A DNA stretch of 64,000 nucleotides from assembly GCA_964575605.1 (NCBI GenBank), contig CAZNRN010000018.1, forward strand, positions 1-64,000. Reading direction: 5' to 3'. Both the position numbers and the translations under genes were made by a program. Below are positions 1 to 8,577 of the stretch, in pieces. Origin of the DNA: JAPWJZ01 sp964575605 (GTDB lineage Bacteria; Pseudomonadota; Alphaproteobacteria; Micavibrionales; UBA2020). The notes beneath the pieces are model-generated. The model was not told the DNA's origin. It saw nothing but the letters and a program-made list of their open reading frames with translations, and searched no databases. How positions within the stretch are numbered: the stretch's first letter is position 1; every line of letters begins with the position of its first letter.

Positions 1-1369
1 CAGGGGTGTATTTGGCGAGTTCCTGCCGCAGCATCTCAGCCGGAAGCAGGTTGATTTTGCCCTCAAGCCGGGCAAGTTGAGCCGCAAGCGGCGGTTTTCC
101 CGCGCCCGCTTGCGCGGTGGACTTCGGCAGGACGGGTTCGGTTGCGGTATTGACGTAGCGGGCTATCTCCTGCCGCATCCGGTACACCTCTGCGAGGTGT
201 TCCGTACGGTAAAACTTTACGGTCTTTTCCAGCTCCAGCCGCTCCTGAAGCTGGGAGCGGACAAGGGCGTGAAGCTCTTTCCCATCCCTTTCCCGGCAGG
301 ACTTGATTTCGGCGGCATTGACGGCGCATTTTTTCTGGTATTCGCCCGTCGCCCGCTCCCACAGGCCCGCCACGCCTCTGGCAAAGCGGGCTACCCGGAT
401 TTTGGTTTCTTCTTTCCGCCGTTGTTCCTGCCTATATATAAGGTCAGCACGGTCTTTGCGGTGCTGCGCCGTCATCAGGCGGATTTCCTGCACCAGCGGC
501 AGGCGCTTTTCTTTCGCTTCGGCCTTGACCTGCTCGACATGGCGCTTGAGGTTTTCCGTCATGCGCTCCGCGATATAGGCGCGGGCTTTTTCGGTCGTCG
601 GCAACTGCTCATGCGGCCCCAGCCGCGCCTTTAACTCGCGGGTGGATACCTCCATCCATTTTGAGAGCGAATAGACCTTGCCCGCAAGGTCAAGGGCGAC
701 ATATCCTCGCCGGTCGCCCTGAGCAAGGAAGAAGCCGTTTTCCGAGAGGAAACGGGCGAATGTTTGTTTTGAATCCGTGGTTTCCCATGCCCGTTTAAAC
801 AGGGTTTTCAGGGCAACGGGGTCTTCGGCACGCCGCACGGCAAGGCGGTATTCCGCCCTGCCATAGCTAAAAGGGTCTTTACCCCTGCCTTTTCCTTTTT
901 TCATGCCCTCGGGCATATTCCAGCCGTATTTGATGAACAGCGCGCGGGAGATGTCCATCAGCTTGAACTTCCAGTGAGAGATATTGACGCCGATCAGGCG
1001 GTTGGTATGCGCCGAGGGTTTTAATCGCAGCCATATCGTATGGCAATGGCGGCGGCCTTTCTTTTCATGGAAGACGACAATGCGGGGCTGGCCGACCAGC
1101 CCCAGCTTCTTCTCAATTTCCTCGATAACGGCCTCGAAGTCCTCGACCGGCACATCGGCATAATCGGGCGGGTTCAGACTCACGGCGAACAGGTACTGGC
1201 GGCAGCTTGCGCCTTTGCTGATGGCATAGGCTTCCATCAGCGCGCCCGCCAAGTCCTGGGCGACGAAGCCGCTGACCTCATGGACGGTCACATGCTCGTT
1301 TTCTTCGGCATTCAGCAGGTGTTTGGCCAGTTCATCCGCGTTCGCCCTCTGACTGGCGTAGAAAATCAT
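1..1369 (-). CDS. Relaxase/mobilization nuclease (MobA/VirD2 type), C-terminus beyond window
   Basis: DNA-nicking relaxase that would cleave an origin of transfer and pilot the strand during conjugative mobilisation. The reading frame is open from an ATG at 1369 to the left edge, about 456 residues. The N-terminal relaxase domain has a conserved stretch around residues 80-110 (QPRIVVFHEKKGRRHCHTIW) whose HxH pair is the metal-binding motif of the family. A charged, probably helical region follows (residues about 230-450, rich in E, K, R, Q). The start overlaps the stop of the upstream MobC-like gene by 4 nt (ATGA), so the two are translationally coupled. No type IV secretion genes are seen in the window, so the module may be mobilisable rather than self-transmissible. 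The family call is firm; subtype and catalytic tyrosine were not settled. Confidence 0.85.
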   Translation of the reverse strand, partial: MIFYASQRANADELAKHLLNAEENEHVTVHEVSGFVAQDLAGALMEAYAISKGASCRQYLFAVSLNPPDYADVPVEDFEAVIEEIEKKLGLVGQPRIVVFHEKKGRRHCHTIWLRLKPSAHTNRLIGVNISHWKFKLMDISRALFIKYGWNMPEGMKKGKGRGKDPFSYGRAEYRLAVRRAEDPVALKTLFKRAWETTDSKQTFARFLSENGFFLAQGDRRGYVALDLAGKVYSLSKWMEVSTRELKARLGPHEQLPTTEKARAYIAERMTENLKRHVEQVKAEAKEKRLPLVQEIRLMTAQHRKDRADLIYRQEQRRKEETKIRVARFARGVAGLWERATGEYQKKCAVNAAEIKSCRERDGKELHALVRSQLQERLELEKTVKFYRTEHLAEVYRMRQEIARYVNTATEPVLPKSTAQAGAGKPPLAAQLARLEGKINLLPAEMLRQELAKYTP

Positions 1370-1833
1370 ACGCCGCCCCCGTCCGAGAAGCCGGAAACGC
1401 CAACTGCCCCCGATGGGGGCGGGGCGGTTTCGGGCGGCGGGCTGCGCCCGCCGCCGTCTTTTAGTCCCAATGCTGCCATTAACCATTGGCGCATTTCACG
1501 CACGTTAACCAATGCCTCTTCCAAACCCGTTTGCTGCTCTGCGGAAACGGCCAGTTCCCCCGCATGGACGGCGCGGACGATCTGGTAGAGATTGCCCGCC
1601 ATGCGGGTATTGCCCAACGCTACCAGAACCTGACCCAAGGCTTCGGCATCCTGCACCGGGCGGCGATAGACCCGCTGGCGGGTATCGGGACTGTCAAAAA
1701 GCCGGGTGCGGACATACTCGCCCAAGGGAAGTTGACCGGCCTCTTTATCCAGCCGCGCCCTTTCGGCCAGCGTCAGTCTGACCGAAAACGGCGGCGCATA
1801 CTTGTTAACTTTTGGCGGTTTATCCCCGGTCAT
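1366..1833 (-). CDS. MobC/NikA-like relaxosome accessory protein
   Basis: Small DNA-binding protein expected to help the relaxase recognise oriT. Of 155 residues, 15-50 look like a ribbon-helix-helix domain (PPFSVRLTLAERARLDKEAG, then a helix with LGEYVRTRLFD), typical of MobC/NikA-like mobilisation proteins. A second helical part (60-125) follows, and the C-terminus is Pro/Gly-rich and low complexity. It is the first gene of a two-gene unit with the relaxase (4-nt ATGA overlap). A 7-bp perfect inverted repeat (1853-1869) lies 20 bp upstream of its start and could be its own operator or part of oriT (inference). Confidence 0.75.
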   Translation of the reverse strand: MTGDKPPKVNKYAPPFSVRLTLAERARLDKEAGQLPLGEYVRTRLFDSPDTRQRVYRRPVQDAEALGQVLVALGNTRMAGNLYQIVRAVHAGELAVSAEQQTGLEEALVNVREMRQWLMAALGLKDGGGRSPPPETAPPPSGAVGVSGFSDGGGV

Positions 1834-2090
1834 TTTCGTCCCCCGACGAATACGGTAATAAAATTACCGCCGAAAAATCCGAGTCCAAATGCATATCCCT
1901 GATACCTTGACTCTACTCCGGCCTGATTAACCGGGTTTGAATCCAGAGTTCAAAATCCCCTCAAAACGGCGTTTGAAACATACGCATGGAACAACAGGCC
2001 GACACAATTTCTCATGCGGTAAATCTTGTCTTACTCGGATGAATCAGCTATTGATTTTATGCTTTAACCACGCGGCGAAAGCCGTTCATA
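1834..2090. other. Candidate oriT/operator region upstream of the mobilisation genes
   Basis: No gene is supported here. Directly upstream of the MobC-like start there is a perfect inverted repeat, CGGTAAT-3 nt-ATTACCG (1853-1869). Slightly further out, GAGTC and GACTC flank a segment containing TATCCCTGATA, which loosely resembles nick-site cores of P-type relaxases. Position next to mobC/relaxase plus small inverted repeats is what is expected of an oriT, but the nick site cannot be proven from sequence alone. Confidence 0.35.
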
Positions 2091-2640
2091 AAGCGCGGCA
2101 AAGTGCCGCGCCCCGACCCTCCTAAATATATTTTCAAATCCATGAATTGCTGCGGTGCAGCATGACAAGGTGTCGTCGGTATTACAAATTCCTGCCGGAT
2201 TTGTACCCCAGACGGCACCTTGGCAAGGGGTGTTCTCCGCACCCCGTTGCATCCCCCAAGGACAGGAGGGGTTTCCCTCCAATTCAATGCTCCTGTTGGT
2301 CGCATTGAATTCCCACCCTGTAGCGCGCCGATGGCTGGCGCGTCGGCGCGGCGTGATGGTCAGGACGAGGAGACAACGCGCCGTAAGGCGCGGTTGTCTC
2401 CTCGTCCTGGCGTCATGCCCTTGGCACTTCCGCACGACGCACCGCGACCGGCCTGCATAGCAGGCGGTCGCTGGGGGTGCTTCCGTGCCAGAGGCGGCCG
2501 CAGCCGATAAGCCACGCCGCCTCATGTGGCTACCACCATGCACCGTGATGGCCGATGCAATGCGCCACCAGAAGGAGCATTTCCGCGCTCCGTTCTGGAC
2601 TTCCATCGACCGAAAGGCGAGACTTCGGCTCTCCCTTCCG
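2091..2640 (+). ncRNA. Candidate large structured RNA (about 550 nt, about a dozen helices)
   Basis: Almost every base falls in an inverted repeat. Helices seen: 2093-2100/2104-2111 (8 bp); 2148-2153/2157-2162; 2166-2177/2211-2222 (12 bp) enclosing 2183-2189/2199-2205; 2223-2232/2240-2250 (10 bp, one bulge); 2265-2270/2275-2280; 2281-2290/2302-2311 (10 bp perfect); 2324-2331/2343-2350 (8 bp); 2361-2382/2387-2409 (22 bp, one bulge); 2422-2427/2485-2490 enclosing 2439-2443/2476-2480 and 2444-2456/2460-2471; 2491-2498/2516-2523; 2568-2578/2587-2598 (11 bp, one bulge); a C(UUCG)G tetraloop hairpin near 2619-2633. Imperfect pairs at 2173/2215 and 2190/2198 are G-U on the plus strand but would be A-C on the minus strand, and the UUCG loop is also plus-sense, so the RNA probably reads left to right. 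Long open frames exist but are Arg/Cys-rich and unlike proteins. I recognise no known RNA family. Promoter and ends are undetermined. Confidence 0.5.
2361..2409. repeat. 49-nt near-perfect hairpin inside the structured region
   Basis: Left arm 2361-2382, loop GTAA, right arm 2387-2409, pairing over 22 bp with a single bulged G at 2393. It is the longest helix of the 2091-2640 structured region. There is no T-tract, so it is not a Rho-independent terminator. Confidence 0.85.
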
Positions 2641-2721
2641 GCCAACCCATCGACACAAACCTACGCGGCTTGGAACGCGGATACATCCAGTTAATCTTTG
2701 TTAAAGCTAGCAGTCAAAGCC

Positions 2722-3006
2722 CTATTCCCGTTCTTTCGGCGCCAAAGACCCGCCAGCCAGCTTGAGGCATAATCCGGTCGGCACCTTAACCCATTCGTTA
2801 GGGTCGCTATCGGCTTTTGCTTGGCCTGCGCAGCTATGTTTGTTGGCCTTGCTGGCGCAGTCGTTTTTGTGAGCCTTGACGACGCCGTAGCATATTTCCA
2901 TTCCCTCACCCGCTTTTGGCTCCATATGGGCGGCGGCCTGATGACTTATCGGGAGTGCAAGTGCGGAAATGGCACTAATGACGGCGAGGCTAATTTTATT
3001 GCTCAT
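2722..3006 (-). CDS. DUF2282-family small secreted Cys protein (bufferin precursor-like)
   Basis: 94 residues with a clear signal peptide (residues 1-26, ending in AAA). The mature part carries four cysteines in the DUF2282 pattern: ICYGVVKAHKNDC, HSCAGQAKADSDPNEW and PTGLCLK. DUF2282 includes the BufA1 precursors of bufferins, copper-chelating peptides whose cysteines are modified by DUF692 (BufB) and DUF2063 (BufC) partners. Here the start codon overlaps the cusA stop by 4 nt (ATGA), so it is translated with the copper efflux pump. No BufB/BufC gene is within the window. Role inferred: periplasmic copper or silver binding. The family match comes from motif recall, not a search. Confidence 0.65.
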   Translation of the reverse strand: MSNKISLAVISAISALALPISHQAAAHMEPKAGEGMEICYGVVKAHKNDCASKANKHSCAGQAKADSDPNEWVKVPTGLCLKLAGGSLAPKERE

Positions 3007-6000
3007 GATTGTTCCTTTCTGTACAAGATAGCGTAAATCACCGGAATGAGAATAAGGGTCAAAACCGTGGTCGAAACCATTCCTCCAACCATTGGCAGAG
3101 CTATGCGGCGGATCACGTCAGCCCCTGGGCCGTCTGTCAGGAAGATTGGAACAAGCCCAAGGATAATAACAGATACCGTCATAAGCTTGGGTCGGACACG
3201 CAAGACAGCCCCGTGCCGGACATTCTCCAAAAACTCATTCTGCGTCGCGGGTGGATGCTCCCGCATCTGGTGGTCAAGGTAAATCAGCATGACAATCGCG
3301 GTTTCCACCGCGATACCCGCCAGCGCGATAAAGCCCACGGCGACGGCGACGGACATCTGATAGCCCACCAGCCAGATTCCCCAAAAGCCGCCGATGATGC
3401 CAAAAGGCACCGACAGCATAATCAGCCATGTCCTGTCCCAACGTCCAAAATGAAGGTAGAGCAGCGTCAGGATAATCAGCAGCGTTGCGGGTATGGCGAT
3501 GGTCAGGCGCTCCTTGGCTTCCTGCATTTGTTCAAACTGGCCGGAAAGCTTTAGCGTATAGCCCGAAGGTAGCGAAAGCCCCTTTAACTTTCCCTGCAAC
3601 CTCTCGATATAGGAACCGATATCCTGATCCGCAATATCCACAAACACCCAGCCGTTTAAGCGCGCATCCTCGGAAACAATCATGGCAGGGCCGTCAGCAA
3701 TGCGAATATCCGCAAGACTGGCGAGAGGAATATTTCCATTGGGAGAAGGAACAAGAATGTTATCAAAATCCTCCCGATGTTCCCGGAACGGGCGGTCATA
3801 TCGCGTCATAATGGCGTAGCGTTCACGGCCTTCCACGCTCTCGCCCAGCATCATGCCGCCCAGCGCAGTTTGAATGACTTCTTGAACGTCGCCAATTGCG
3901 ATGCCGTAGCGGGAGATTTCGCGGCGGTTCGGGATGATTTCAATATATTTTCCGCCCTGAACACGGTCGGCAATGGCGCTGCGCGTCCCTTCAACGGTCT
4001 TCGCCAACGCTTCCACTTCATGCGCGATTTTATCAATGCCGATTAAATCGGGGCCAGAAATCTTTATTCCTATCGGCGTGCGGATACCCGTGGTTAGCAT
4101 GTCCGTCCTGATTTTAATGGGATAACCCCAGATATTTCGTAGCCCCGGCAACTGTACTTTTTTGTCCAGCTCCGCAACCAGCTTTTCTGGTGTCAGGCCC
4201 GCCCGCCATTGATCGCGGGGTTTTAACTGTACCCAAGTCTCAAGCATATTGAGAGGAGCCGGGTCTGTGGCGCTATCCGAACGGCCAGCCTTGCCGAAGA
4301 CCAATTCCACCTCGGGAATGGCCTTAATCATCCGGTTTGTGACTTGCAGGATTTCCCGCGCCTTGGTGACAGAGACGCTGGGCAACGTCATGGGCATATA
4401 TAATAACTCGCCTTCATAGAGCGGCGGCATAAATTCCGAACCGAGACGCGATACAGGCAGCGCCGTACTGACGAGCATAATAAGGGCAAGAAGTACCGTC
4501 GCTTTCGGGAAGCGTAAGGCGGTATTCAGGACAGGGCGATAGATTGCGATAAAGAAGCGATTAATGAAGTTGGCGCTTTCCTGCTTTATCTTTCCGCGCA
4601 CCAGCCACAGCATCAAGACAGGTACAAGCGTTACAGAAAGAAGGCTGGCCGCCGCCATTGCATAGGTTTTTGTGAAGGCCAAAGGCGTAAACAGCTTTTC
4701 TGATTGTCCTGTGAGCGCAAAGACAGGCACGAAGGAGACAGTGATAATCAGCAGAGAGAAAAACAGTCCTGGCCCGACTTCCTTTGCAGCCTGCACGATA
4801 GCAGGCCGTTTGTCAGCATCCGGGGGCAGTATGGATAATTTGCGATGCGCGTTTTCAACCATGACAATGGAAGCATCAACCATCGCGCCGATGGCGATGG
4901 CGATGCCGCCCAGCGACATGATATTGGCCGTGATGCCCTGCGCGGCCATGATAATAAAGGCGGCAAGGATGCCAAGCGGTAGCGTGATGATAGCGACAAA
5001 GGCGCTGCGGATATGCAGCAGGAAAATCAGCGTGACCAAAGCTACGACAAGGCTTTCCTCCAGCAGCTTGTTTTCAAGGTATTTGACGGAACCTTCAATC
5101 AGTCTGCTGCGGTCATAAACGACCTGCAATTCCACGCCTTCCGGCAGGCCTTTCTTTATAAACTCCAATCTTTCTTTAATGCCGTGAATAACGGTTAGTG
5201 CGTTAACGCCGGGGCGCATGACCACGATGCCGCCGACAGCTTCGCCCTCGCCATTGAGTTCAGTAATACCGCGCCGAATAGCAGGCCCCTCCACGACGCG
5301 GGCAACATCGCCAATCGTGACAGGCACGTTTTTGCTTTCTTTTAAGACGACCTGTTTGAGATCGTCCACGCTTTTGGCGTAGCCGAAAGAACGTACCAGA
5401 TATTCCGTCTCCGCCATTTCCAGCGTGCGCCCGCTGGTTTCCTGATTGGCTTTTCGGAGGGCTTCGACGACTTCCATCAGGTGTATGCCATAAGCGTGAA
5501 GGGTATGCGGGTTAATGAGCACCTGATATTCTTTGACGAAGCCGCCAACGGAGGCGACTTCCGCGACACCCTTGACAGTCGCAAGCTCGAAGCGCACGAA
5601 CCAGTCCTGCAATGACCTCAATTGCTGGAGGTCATGTTTGCCTGTGCGGTCGATAAGGGCGTACTGGAAAACCCAGCCAACGCCTGTTGCATCAGGGCCC
5701 AGTTCCGGACGCGCCCCGGCGGGCAACTGGGAAGTGATTTGCGACAGGGCTTCCAGCACACGGCTCCGCGCCCAGTACATATCGACGCCATCTTCAAAGA
5801 CGATGTAAATAAAGCTGTCCCCAAACATCGAAAAGCCGCGCACGACCTTGGCCTTTGGCAGGCTTAACATGCGCGTGGAAAGCGGATAAGTCACTTGGTC
5901 TTCAATAATCTGCGGCGCTTGTCCCGGCCATTCCGTGCGGATAATGACTTGTGTATCCGTGAGGTCTGGAATGGCGTCCAGAGGCGTGTTTTTGACCGCG

Positions 6001-6119
6001 ATGGTTCCAACAACCAGCAGGACAAATGCCCCCAGCATGACGAAGAATCGGTTTGCCACAGACCAGTCGATAATTCTGGCAATGAAAGACTGGGACGGGT
6101 CATGAATATCATTTGCCAT
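3003..6119 (-). CDS. cusA: CusA-type Cu(I)/Ag(I) efflux RND transporter
   Basis: Inner-membrane proton-driven pump of the HME-RND family, exporting monovalent copper/silver through a tripartite CusCBA complex. 1038 residues, a normal length. Visible: the first membrane helix near residues 17-40, the N-terminal motif DAIPDLTDTQV, and the central helix with GAMVDASIVMVENAHRKL, whose acidic residues mark the proton relay of HME pumps. I chose the ATG at 6119, which gives a GGGG ribosome-binding stretch at good spacing; an ATG at 6125 is an alternative. It overlaps the end of cusB by 11 nt and the start of the DUF2282 gene by 4 nt, so three genes are coupled. No CusC-like outer-membrane factor or CusF is nearby. 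Confidence 0.92.
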   Translation of the reverse strand: MANDIHDPSQSFIARIIDWSVANRFFVMLGAFVLLVVGTIAVKNTPLDAIPDLTDTQVIIRTEWPGQAPQIIEDQVTYPLSTRMLSLPKAKVVRGFSMFGDSFIYIVFEDGVDMYWARSRVLEALSQITSQLPAGARPELGPDATGVGWVFQYALIDRTGKHDLQQLRSLQDWFVRFELATVKGVAEVASVGGFVKEYQVLINPHTLHAYGIHLMEVVEALRKANQETSGRTLEMAETEYLVRSFGYAKSVDDLKQVVLKESKNVPVTIGDVARVVEGPAIRRGITELNGEGEAVGGIVVMRPGVNALTVIHGIKERLEFIKKGLPEGVELQVVYDRSRLIEGSVKYLENKLLEESLVVALVTLIFLLHIRSAFVAIITLPLGILAAFIIMAAQGITANIMSLGGIAIAIGAMVDASIVMVENAHRKLSILPPDADKRPAIVQAAKEVGPGLFFSLLIITVSFVPVFALTGQSEKLFTPLAFTKTYAMAAASLLSVTLVPVLMLWLVRGKIKQESANFINRFFIAIYRPVLNTALRFPKATVLLALIMLVSTALPVSRLGSEFMPPLYEGELLYMPMTLPSVSVTKAREILQVTNRMIKAIPEVELVFGKAGRSDSATDPAPLNMLETWVQLKPRDQWRAGLTPEKLVAELDKKVQLPGLRNIWGYPIKIRTDMLTTGIRTPIGIKISGPDLIGIDKIAHEVEALAKTVEGTRSAIADRVQGGKYIEIIPNRREISRYGIAIGDVQEVIQTALGGMMLGESVEGRERYAIMTRYDRPFREHREDFDNILVPSPNGNIPLASLADIRIADGPAMIVSEDARLNGWVFVDIADQDIGSYIERLQGKLKGLSLPSGYTLKLSGQFEQMQEAKERLTIAIPATLLIILTLLYLHFGRWDRTWLIMLSVPFGIIGGFWGIWLVGYQMSVAVAVGFIALAGIAVETAIVMLIYLDHQMREHPPATQNEFLENVRHGAVLRVRPKLMTVSVIILGLVPIFLTDGPGADVIRRIALPMVGGMVSTTVLTLILIPVIYAILYRKEQS

Positions 6120-7323
6120 GGTCATGCCCCATATCCATCCCGCCCATACCTTTGTTATCGGGCTTGGGCATATCTTGCATGTCCATACCGGGCATATTTG
6201 CCATGCCGCCACCGCGCAGGTTGCTTTCCGCGTCAATCATGAATTGTCCGGAAGTAACGACGGACTGGCCTTCTGACAGGCCGGAAACAATTTCGGTCAA
6301 TCCGCTCGATGTGATGCCCGTCTTTACCATGACGGGCCGGAAGTTGCCGCCCCCAACGTCTTCCATGACATAAGCGCCCATGCCGCTATAAAGGACAGCT
6401 TCTTCCGGCACCGCAAGACGCGGCTTGCTCCCTGCCGAGAACATGACGCTGACCGGAGCGTCGGTTTTAAACGCGCCATCTGAATTGTCCAATATCAGCC
6501 TCACCATGCCCTCGCGGGTGTCGGAATCCGCAGTAGGAAAAATGTAGTCTATAGTCGCAGGCGTTTTTTCGCCGGTTTGCGCGATGGTAACGGTCGCTGG
6601 CGTTCCAATCGCGAGGAATGGCAGATCTTTCAACAAGACCTGGGCTTCAACCCACACTTCCGAGAAATCCTGAATAGTCAGGATAACACTTCCCTCTTCT
6701 ATGAATGCGCCCTTTCGCGCATTAAGAACGGTGACAACGCCGTCTGCCGGGGCATGAAACGGCACATCTTCGATTACGCCTCCTTGTTTCTTAAATGCCT
6801 CTATCGCCAACTCATCCATACCGAATAGTCGCAGCCGTGACTCGGTAGCGGCAGGTTTGAACCCTGTGCGTAAGCCCGTAATATATTCGGTTTCTATGGC
6901 GATCAAATCAGGGCTGTAGAATGTAAACAATACGTCGCCTTTTTTTACCTTGTCGCCAACGGCGCTGGTTCTCAATTCTCTTATCCAGCCACCCTTACGC
7001 AGGGAAATTTGATACTCCCGGCGAGTGCTGGGCACGATACGGCCATAGCTATGAATGGCTTTTCCGAAGTCGGCATGGGTGGCCTTGGCCGTTCTGACGC
7101 CAAGCGCCTGCGAATAGGCGGGCGAGATGTTAAGCATTTCGGTTGATGAATTTTCCGGTTCGCCGACGCTCGAAGCAGGCACCAGTTCCATGCCGCAAAT
7201 GGGACAATGATCGCCTTTTTTGCCATGTATATGCGGATGCATGGCGCAGATATAGTCCTCTACAGCAAAAGCGGGTGTGAGGAATGTCAGAAATAGCAGG
7301 AATGTCAGAATAAAAACGCGCAT
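6109..7323 (-). CDS. cusB: CusB-type periplasmic adaptor with N-terminal heavy-metal-binding domain
   Basis: Membrane-fusion subunit linking CusA to an outer-membrane channel. 404 residues: signal peptide 1-20; a heavy-metal-binding domain at about 24-48 (YICAMHPHIHGKKGDHCPIC, the CxMHP and CPxCGM signature); the adaptor barrel, hairpin and beta domains follow. The last 40 residues form a Met/His-rich tail (MANMPGMDMQDMPKP, GMGGMDMGHDHGK) suited to Cu(I)/Ag(I). Good Shine-Dalgarno (GGAGAATT) before ATG. The gene lies 47 nt downstream of the Cys-rich protein gene and overlaps cusA by 11 nt, indicating one operon. Confidence 0.9.
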   Translation of the reverse strand: MRVFILTFLLFLTFLTPAFAVEDYICAMHPHIHGKKGDHCPICGMELVPASSVGEPENSSTEMLNISPAYSQALGVRTAKATHADFGKAIHSYGRIVPSTRREYQISLRKGGWIRELRTSAVGDKVKKGDVLFTFYSPDLIAIETEYITGLRTGFKPAATESRLRLFGMDELAIEAFKKQGGVIEDVPFHAPADGVVTVLNARKGAFIEEGSVILTIQDFSEVWVEAQVLLKDLPFLAIGTPATVTIAQTGEKTPATIDYIFPTADSDTREGMVRLILDNSDGAFKTDAPVSVMFSAGSKPRLAVPEEAVLYSGMGAYVMEDVGGGNFRPVMVKTGITSSGLTEIVSGLSEGQSVVTSGQFMIDAESNLRGGGMANMPGMDMQDMPKPDNKGMGGMDMGHDHGK

Positions 7324-7370
7324 GATAATTCTCCTTTTTCTTGGCTAGAACAAAGAAAAAAGAGGCAGAC

Positions 7371-7754
7371 TTAAATGCGCAGGCGCTGCGTGGAGAGATA
7401 AACGGGCGAAAGTGAGAAGAGGCCAAGGCCATAGTCCAAAGGTGGCGCTCTGATACCGTTATCACGGGTTACATTTGCGGGACTGAATTGATGTGCGACT
7501 GCAACGACAAAAAGATCATGCGCCTGAGAAACCTGCTTTTTGAAAAAGACATGATCGGCCACGCCCTGTAGGTCAACTTGGGCGCAGTCCTTCATAAATT
7601 TTATGTCAGGACTTTTTTTATCCTGCTTATGACAGGGCATGTCCTCAGATGGGCTATTCTTCTGATCTGGCGGGCAGCAATTCATAAAATCTGCGCACGC
7701 CAAACTTGGCGTGAGCATCACGAGAACCAGCAATATTAAAAGCAGACGTTTCAT
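7371..7754 (-). CDS. Secreted Cys-rich hypothetical protein heading the cus operon
   Basis: 127 residues starting with a typical signal peptide (MKRLLLILLVLVMLTPSLACA). The mature N-terminus carries cysteines (NCCPPDQ, MPCHKQ, KDCAQ) that could bind metal, and the C-terminal half has no recognised domain. It is the first gene of the cus transcript, 47 nt before cusB, preceded by a TATAAT -10 (7771-7776 on the minus strand) and an AAGG element. Similar small Cys proteins commonly open cus/cop operons, so a copper-related role is inferred, not shown. Confidence 0.6.
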   Translation of the reverse strand: MKRLLLILLVLVMLTPSLACADFMNCCPPDQKNSPSEDMPCHKQDKKSPDIKFMKDCAQVDLQGVADHVFFKKQVSQAHDLFVVAVAHQFSPANVTRDNGIRAPPLDYGLGLFSLSPVYLSTQRLRI

Positions 7755-7770
7755 GGCCTTAACCTAGTCT

Positions 7771-7843
7771 ATTATAGCATTAGATAGGGGAATTATTTGT
7801 TAAGGCAATAGGTTATTGATTTCAAAAAATATTCCCCATGGGG
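7771..7843 (-). promoter_or_regulatory. Probable cus operon promoter and palindromic operator candidate
   Basis: A consensus TATAAT (revcomp of 7771-7776) sits 17 bp before the first cus gene. No good -35 is seen at 17 bp, which suggests activator dependence. The palindrome CCCCATGGGG (7834-7843), flanked by AT-rich bases, recalls G-tract operators of CsoR/RcnR-type metal repressors; this is a weak guess and no regulator gene is adjacent. Confidence 0.35.
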
Positions 7844-8030
7844 AGGGGAGCTATTCCAGTCTATATCCTTTCATTAGGAAGAGACATTTCAGCACAATGC
7901 TATACATCATGCAAACCCAATAAATCAAAGATCATTACAATACTTGGCAATAGTGCCTATATCGTCGGGTTTCTTGTTTCTATCTGGTGACGTACAGTTG
8001 AGTGCCTCTCATTTTCTCTTGTGCGAGAAA

Positions 8031-8044
8031 TTGACCTAGGTCAA
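8031..8044 (+). promoter_or_regulatory. FNR/Dnr box upstream of the baeRF-like gene
   Basis: TTGACCTAGGTCAA, a perfect dyad matching TTGAY-N4-RTCAA, centred 65 nt upstream of the ATG at 8103. The rest of 7777-8102 holds no gene that I can support. Confidence 0.75.
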
Positions 8045-8102
8045 GGCAGCAAGTAAGTCGAGTGGCGTAGCGTGATGAAATTAATATCATCGATGGGTAA
8101 AA

Positions 8103-8540
8103 ATGCTCATGCGAATCAGTGGTAAAATTGCAGGAGATCTTGCAGCTTTTTCAAGAGATGTGACTATAAACGAGGCAGTCGGTATTCTCAGGATATGGAT
8201 CGTAGTTCTTGGGGCACAGACGGCGAGATTCTTTGAAGTTGATCATAATGGAATTAATCATATCGGAGATGCGGTTAAAATTGAGACTAAGGCAACGCCG
8301 AAACCTGATGAAGGCACAGAACAGTTCTTCGCAAATCTCACGTCATGGCTATCTGAAGCTTTGAATGACAACCCTTTTGATCGACTGATAATCGTTGCAT
8401 CAGAGAATTTATTACGCTTGTGGAGCAAGTCTGCTGCACATCCCGTTATTTGCCGGTTAATCGGTGAAGTTAAGATGGATCTTGCGTCCCTCGACATAGC
8501 GGCGCAGGAGGTCGAACTTAAAAAAATGGTCCTTAATTGA
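8103..8540 (+). CDS. Host-attachment/baeRF-like (eRF1-related) protein
   Basis: 145 residues resembling the bacterial host-attachment/baeRF families, relatives of archaeal release factor 1 whose function is unclear. The N-terminal beta strand reads RIWIVVLGAQTARFFEV, and the second half has NPFDRLIIVASENLLRLW and a conserved helix near residues 110-140. The family's usual WVVVADGARAR signature is degenerate here. It sits alone behind an FNR box (8031-8044), and its stop codon lies inside the next FNR box (8537-8550). Expected to be induced without oxygen; role unknown. Confidence 0.55.
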   Translation: MLMRISGKIAGDLAAFSRDVTINEAVGILRIWIVVLGAQTARFFEVDHNGINHIGDAVKIETKATPKPDEGTEQFFANLTSWLSEALNDNPFDRLIIVASENLLRLWSKSAAHPVICRLIGEVKMDLASLDIAAQEVELKKMVLN

Positions 8541-8577
8541 CCCAGATCAACTTCGTCTGCGGTATCTATGTTATACT
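8537..8577 (+). promoter_or_regulatory. FNR/Dnr-dependent class II promoter with long leader
   Basis: FNR box TTGACCCAGATCAA (8537-8550) overlaps the upstream stop codon. A -10 TATACT (8572-8577) lies 28 bp from the box centre, the class II arrangement, placing the transcription start near 8584. That leaves an untranslated leader of about 190 nt before the ATG at 8778. The interval 8541-8777 has no convincing gene. Confidence 0.7.

Noticed and set aside
2064..2645. Long minus-strand reading frame (about 190 codons) across the structured region, and overlapping plus-strand frames
   Set aside because: Composition is Arg/Cys/Ser-rich without domain features, and base conservation is better explained by the nested inverted repeats; several frames are open on both strands at once, typical of GC-rich non-coding DNA.
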